Positions 59,284 through 64,000 of a DNA stretch of 64,000 bases are shown piece after piece. The position numbers and the translations under genes were made by a program. Every line of letters begins with the position of its first letter. The stretch's first letter is position 1. A model generated the notes under the pieces. It did not search any database and was not told the origin of the DNA. It was given only the letters and a program-made list of their open reading frames with translations. This DNA comes from Darksidea phi (lineage: Eukaryota > Ascomycota > Dothideomycetes > Pleosporales > Lentitheciaceae): the NCBI GenBank assembly GCA_030770425.1, contig JASJFT010000010.1, positions 310,001 to 374,000 on the forward strand, read 5' to 3'.

Positions 59284-60045
59284 TCAACCCAGCTTCTCGA
59301 GCAACTTCCTCCTCCTGCGCTCCACCAGCTCCTCGTTGACTTCTTCGAGGGTAGGCACATGCCATCGTACGCCGTCTCCCGCATCTCCTGGCAGCTCTAC
59401 CCACTCCTTCTGCGTCTTACTCGGTTTGTCACCTAAGTCTTCCGCGAGGACACTGAAATTATCCCAGGCTTCCTTCTCTTTCGCCCTCTCGTACGCAAGC
59501 AGTGTGCCGTCCTCCTCGTCCAGGTTGTAGCCATAGTACCCTGCGTCGATCCTCTGTCTAAGCTCACTCCTCTTCTCGCGGCCTTTCTGTATGCCCTCGT
59601 CGTCCTCGGGTCGTTGTTGGCGTTCGAAGAGTTCTTTCACACCCGGCAGTTCCCTCGCCCTTCCAAAATACCTGTAGCCTTTCCCTCCGCCAGGTACCTC
59701 CCTGCCCTCCTCATCCAGCACCCTACCTCCTCTCATATAATTCGGCCCACCCAATCCCCGAATTTGACTCTCCCACATATGCTTCTCGCGCATCAACTTA
59801 TTAATCTCATCGTTCAAATCCCTGATCTGGTAATCGCTCAGCGCCTCGTCCTGGATCTTGGTGACTTTGCGCGAAATCTCTTTCAGAACCTGGCCGCGCC
59901 ATTTCTCGCATACGGGGATCGTTGTGACGGAGGTTATTAGTTTTGGACGCCGTGTGCGTGAAATATCGATTATGCCTGCTTCAGCGGCTTGCGCGGCGCG
60001 GAAGCGGAAGAGCATCGAGTGCGCCTTTTCGCTGTTGCGGGCCAT
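59284..60045 (-). CDS. ISY1: Pre-mRNA-splicing factor Isy1
   Basis: Single exon, 253 residues on the minus strand. It begins MARNSEKAHSMLFRFRAAQA, the near-invariant start of Isy1, followed by KRRPK-like ISRTRRPKLITSV, CEKWRGQVLKEISRKVTKIQ, the DYQIRDLNDEINKLMREKHMWE helix and LGGPNYMRGGRVLDEEGREVPGG...GYRYFGRARELPGVKELFE. The C-terminus has RIDAGYYGYNLDEEDGTLLAYERAKE and ends with a basic ERRRRKLLEKLG. Isy1 belongs to the Prp19-associated (NTC) complex and acts near the branch site in the first splicing step. Length is near the fungal norm, and no residues appear to be missing. Confidence 0.96.
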   Translation of the reverse strand: MARNSEKAHSMLFRFRAAQAAEAGIIDISRTRRPKLITSVTTIPVCEKWRGQVLKEISRKVTKIQDEALSDYQIRDLNDEINKLMREKHMWESQIRGLGGPNYMRGGRVLDEEGREVPGGGKGYRYFGRARELPGVKELFERQQRPEDDEGIQKGREKRSELRQRIDAGYYGYNLDEEDGTLLAYERAKEKEAWDNFSVLAEDLGDKPSKTQKEWVELPGDAGDGVRWHVPTLEEVNEELVERRRRKLLEKLG

Positions 60046-61190
60046 GGCTGCGGTGGTGCTTGGATCCTCTCTTCAGACGTATAGGTATTTTGGTCACGTT
60101 TAGAATTACCGCGCTTTGGAAAGTCGCGTCGAATCTCCCGTGCAGTCTGTGTGTCGCGTTCCGTCGGTGATGTAAAAAAAGTAGTCAGAGTAGCTTGTCG
60201 CACCCTTGGCTTCCTAAGCCGCCTCGCCCCTCCGCGAAAGCCGTGAGGAAATAAACAGAGTCGCTGCCCGCAGTCGCAAGTAGAAAACAGATGAGAAATT
60301 AGTCAAAGGAAGGATGCGCCGACGACTGGGATGTTGCGGACGTGAGAGCGAAGAAGGACGCGTTGCGTTGGGCGAGAGGGAGCCAAAGTCTGGTGTTTGG
60401 ATAAGCCTGAGAGGCGGTGAGGAGCGGCAGGATGGGCTTGGCGATGAGGAGTTCTGTTTCACTTCCATGCTTCTGCCTGTTCAGGAGTCATGTTTATGCG
60501 CTGTGCAACGTTTCATTTCAAAACAGTTGTTATGGGGAAGTTGTTAAGGTGAACGCGTCACAACGAGATTTGCACAAACGTATCGCAATTTAGACCTTTC
60601 TTTCTATTCATGTGGCCACTAATCCGGCCAACATCCTCCCAAAAAAATTACATGAAAGCCCCACTCTCCAAATTAGACTGTAAAAGAAGGTAGTGCGAAT
60701 GACGCGAAGCGAGAAAACGCTAGAAAAGACGAACGATTATGTGATGAATCAAAGAAGGACAGGGAGAATACAGATATAGAGAGTCGTCAGTCTACTTCTT
60801 GCGGGGCGGCGAAGAAGCAGTCGTCCCAGTGTTGTCGTTCCACGCCCATCCCCACTCAACCTTATTCAGGAAACTCCCGACACATCTACTCGCCACAGAA
60901 CGCCACTTCTTCCGGAGATTCTTGCGCTCCATCCATTCCTGCGCAGGCCACCTGAGCCGAACCCAAATCAAGAAACAGCATCCCAAAACAGTGAGCTGGA
61001 GAGATATCGACAAAGGAGAGGTCGTATGCTTTCGAGTATGCAGGTGGTAGTTGTTTGATACGACTAAGGAAACAAATTGAACTGTTAGTCAGAGCAAAAG
61101 GTAATTTAGGAGGTTATGGCGCAGCCATGACGAACATGAAGTGAAAATATTTTATAAGAGAGGTAGGTAGGTGACAGGTGTTCAGGAGGC
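60046..61190. other. Intergenic region with one uncertain short frame
   Basis: Promoter of Isy1 and 3' flank of the PH-domain gene. A minus-strand frame ending at 60792 (from about 61050, no ATG) encodes a hydrophobic helix, LQLTVLGCCFLIWVRLRW, then a basic region ending SSPPRKK. Upstream lies TTGTTTCCTTAG, a good splice acceptor. It could be the last exon of a small membrane protein, but no partner exon was found. Confidence 0.3.
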
Positions 61191-64000
61191 TTAACCGGCA
61201 CCAGAGTGTTGGGCTTCCAATTCGATTTGGTGGCTAAGCTGGCCTTCGCGTCCATACGATTCTGCACGAGATTGTGATCGCGAGCTCATCGAGCCGATGA
61301 TCGAAGGTCGAGATTTAGTGGTGTTGTAGCCGTTGTGACGACCTTTCATTGAATTCTGATGAAGATGTGCGACACTATGCCTCCCTGTGTAGATGTTAGG
61401 AAAAGTGTTTCATGGGGTGAGATTGCAAACTGAAACGTACCATCACAACAAGCCCTTACATCCTCCATCTCTGATCGGTTCTGATCACGGGCATGCGATT
61501 CCATCATCTCACGGCTAAGATCCGCCGCAGAGTCACTGGGCTCCTCATATGTAATAGATTCTTGTGCGCTAGCCTTGCTAAACCTGCTGGACATCGAAGC
61601 TCGAAGCGCTGACCTGGATCGAAGCATACTGCCCCAGCGCCCGGTGGTTGACTCCTGTGTGGGCTCGGTCGAGGATGGCCGGTTGGGTGTCACGGTTGAT
61701 TGGCGGAGCGTGGGTATTTGCGCATGATGAGGAGAGGACGTGCGACGACTGGCGTAGGATGTATAGGAGGCTCTTGAGTGACCGGTTTGTCGGGATGTGC
61801 TTCTGTGCCCAGGATTGAACTCGTTCTGGATTTCATCCGCCTCGGATTTCTGCTCTTCTTCACCTTCACCAGAGCGTTTAAGCAAGTAGTGAAGTGCGTT
61901 AAACCAAGTTTCGTGACGTTGGCTAGTTGTTGCGGTAAACTTGACAGTGCGTCCCGGAGTGACAACAACCAGACTCTTTTGATGAAGCCCTGGAGGATAT
62001 GGATTGTCATCAGAGACTTGGTGCACCGCCTCGATGGCCACACTTTTCGCTTTCAGCTGAGCTCGCCCAGCGGCAGCAGGATCTTGTTCACTCCAATACA
62101 ACGTCCGTGTGTATGGATGGACCCAGAAGAAACGACGATGACGATTTTCAGACATGCCTTCGCGGCCAGCTCTTCGCGTGTATTTCCAAAGGAACTCGCC
62201 AATCATGGTTTGCGTAATGGCCTGGATCATGCGTGGATCGGTCCTGGGATCCAAGCTAGTCTCGGTGAAAGTTGGACCTCCTGGTATGTTGAATCGATGA
62301 TCTATTTCGGACCCAAACGAAGAGACCGACGAACGTCGAGTGATTGGAGAAGTGGCCCCACTCCGAGTTTGTGAGTTGTGACGTGGGCGAGGTGTTGTGC
62401 CGCTCGTCTTAGGGCTGGAAGCCACATTAGATGTCCTAATACTCGGCGTTTGTGGTCGCTTCTTATAGGCGGAAGCTGGCATCACCGGTGGACCCATGGC
62501 TCCTGGGGTGGTCGGCGTTGCTACCGGCGTGGGCGACTTCAGAGCAGCTGCAGCAATAACCTGCTTATGATCTGCAGGAAGCGGCGGAAGGTTGGCTTTC
62601 TGAGAGCGCATGCTAGAGGAGCTGCCAGGGCGCCGTGGAGCTCGAACAGGTTCGTTCGAGTTCCGTCTGCTTGGCGATGCAGGCGGTGACATGCGTTTCT
62701 CGACACCCGCGGTCGCAATAGTACCAGAGTGTCGCTGATTTCTCGACAAGAGTAGTCGGTCTATCTGGTCCGCCGACACCATTGTTTGAGTACCTTCATC
62801 GGCCGTGGGTATTTGCAGTCGTTTTACGGGGGATGTCTGGCCGTCGCTCAAGCCGCGCTCCTTTTGCACGGCGTTGGACGCAATGGGAGCTAATGGAACA
62901 CGTCCTTCCCTACCACTGACAGAGGTAGTTTCTGATGAGCCATCTTCGGGGGTAGCTTTGCCCCAAGGCAACACGGAGCCAAGGAACCCTCGTTTCGTAG
63001 CGTCCGAATGCTTGCTTTGATTGTCATCTGCTTGCGCTCCAGGGGTGGACGCGGGAAAAGGAAAAGCTCCTGTGCGGTGAGCGGTAGTTGGTCGGGATGG
63101 CATGTATGGTTCAGTCTCTTGGTGTACAATAGCTGATACAGACAACACAGTAGGAGGGTTCCTGTTTGCAGTTGACGGTCTGCTTGGACTGGGTAGGAAA
63201 GTAGGAAGGGTGGGTGACTCGGGCTGGGTATCATGAAGGATTGTTAGATCAGAAAATCCATGCACAGGAAGCGGCCTAATAGGAGACTCCGCAGGCTCCG
63301 TATGTTGAACGATTATTCCCGACACCTTCGACAATGCTGGGTGAGGCGGCTCCACAGGGAAGGTGCTTTGGTGTGACACAAGGGAGAGCTGTGGCACTGT
63401 GGACTTAGACAACTGCACCGGCTCTGTAGCTTGAGTTGAAAGAGCCGAGAAGTGTGATTGCGATGGACTTGACGCGACAGGTTCTGTAGCCTGATAGGAC
63501 ATTAGGGAGAACTGCGGGGCCAACTTCAGTTGCTCTACTGGCTCTGTAGCTTGGGAAGAAAGCTCTGACAATCGCGGGATGGCTGGTCGAGGCAGGTCCA
63601 CGGGGTCGGTGGTCTGAGTGGAGAATCCAGACATGCTCATTGGAGGTAGCTGAGATGGCGCCCCTGGCACCGTAGTCTGAATAGACAGATTTGACAGGCT
63701 CGACGGGATGGTTTTGAACTCCTGTGTTCCCCTAGAGGTTTTTTCAAGCTCAGTCGTTTCTGAGGATACGGCCGAGGCATGCAGAGGTGCTACCGCCAGT
63801 GCTGCTGTTGCGTGGGCTTCGATAGGTTCCGTCGTCTGACCCACGATGGGCGAAACGTTTAGCCTTGCGGGTAATGACCGTTCAACAGCAGGTGAGACTG
63901 GTTCGGTTCCCTGTGTCGAAAACGAAGACCGCGCAAGTGATGGTCGAGGCGAGGAATAGGGTGCTGTGCCTTGTGTAAAGACAGCCGACATGTTGAGTGC
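61191..64000 (-). CDS. Num1/ApsA/Mcp5-like cortical anchor with C-terminal PH domain, partial
   Basis: Minus-strand gene cut by the right window edge; two exons are visible, 64000-61441 and 61384-61191 (56-nt intron, DG|GR join), at least 917 residues. The frame stays open through 64000, and ATG 63991 lies inside the repeat region, so it is probably internal. The first 300 residues are degenerate repeats of about 25-30 residues built on S-x-Q-x-TEPV. A Ser/Pro-rich linker follows. The PH domain (about 590-710) reads FLWKYTRR... RRFFWVHPYTRTLYWSEQDP...LVVVTPGRTVKFTATTSQRHETWFNALHYLL, the Mcp5-type PH that binds PI(4,5)P2. Num1, ApsA and Mcp5 anchor dynein, and in yeast mitochondria, at the cortex. 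The C-terminus (ESYGREGQLSHQIELEAQ) is Ser/Arg-rich. Confidence 0.85.
63090..64000 (-). repeat. Degenerate protein repeats (QxTEPV type) in the Num1-like gene
   Basis: About a dozen imperfect units, for example SGFSTQTTDPVDLP, SELSSQATEPVEQL, SLMSYQATEPVASS, SALSTQATEPVQLS and SAIVHQETEPYMPS. Spacing varies from about 20 to 35 residues, and the series runs off the window. Confidence 0.8.

Overview
The window is nuclear DNA of a filamentous ascomycete (Pezizomycotina). Introns are short (37 to about 175 nt, with one of 314 nt), mostly GT..AG with CTRAY-like branch sites. The gene complement includes a siderophore transporter, a fungal-type Lam/Ysp2 sterol carrier, a Num1/ApsA-type cortical anchor, a WSC wall sensor, a Zn2Cys6 regulator and an arginine attenuator peptide. 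A dothideomycete is my guess from the general style of the genes; the sequence alone does not prove it.

Layout, left to right. 1-430: 3' end of a peroxisomal 2,4-dienoyl-CoA reductase. 431-2340: AT-rich, degenerate DNA with a 45-bp tandem repeat, bracketed by an exact 19-bp direct repeat. 4.4-12.6 kb (+ strand): WSC-type wall sensor, Gcs1-type ArfGAP, a secreted Cys-containing orphan, and the mitochondrial ribosome-assembly GTPase Mtg1. 14.3-16.2 kb: siderophore transporter with two exact SreA-type sites upstream. 17.6-20.4 kb (-): dynamin-like GTPase resembling nuclear SLIP-GC. 22.6-23.7 kb: twinfilin. 24.7-27.4 kb (-): secreted GH3 beta-glucosidase. 28.3-29.9 kb (-): a regulator with two zinc clusters, the second broken, next to an AT-rich relic. 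31.3-41.8 kb (+): Cdc42, a large unrecognised protein, a protein kinase, and Cpa1 with its attenuator uORF. 42.2-48.6 kb: a divergent pair, an MIT/coiled-coil protein (perhaps Atg38/NRBF2-like) and a GRAM-VASt sterol carrier. 49.3-56.3 kb (-): Acinus-like SAP/RRM protein, DUF300/TMEM184 membrane protein, mitochondrial ribosomal protein mL46. 57.0-58.7 kb (+): CCT theta. 59.3-60.0 kb (-): Isy1. 61.2-64.0 kb (-): Num1/ApsA-like PH protein, cut by the window edge.

Most genes are core housekeeping genes in no shared pathway; there is no biosynthetic cluster. Several loosely share themes of polarity and cortex (Cdc42, twinfilin, WSC sensor, Num1-like anchor), mitochondrial translation (Mtg1, mL46) and splicing (Isy1, Acinus).

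The most informative non-obvious signals are: the intron-split attenuator peptide in front of cpa1; the paired SreA sites near the siderophore transporter; the frameshifted second zinc cluster; the 19-bp repeat around the left AT-rich block; and tandem Trp-motif repeats in the ArfGAP tail. I found no convincing tRNA, rRNA or intact transposon. Exon boundaries were assigned by hand from splice signals, reading-frame continuity and family resemblance. Reading phase closes in each model, but no transcript data were available.
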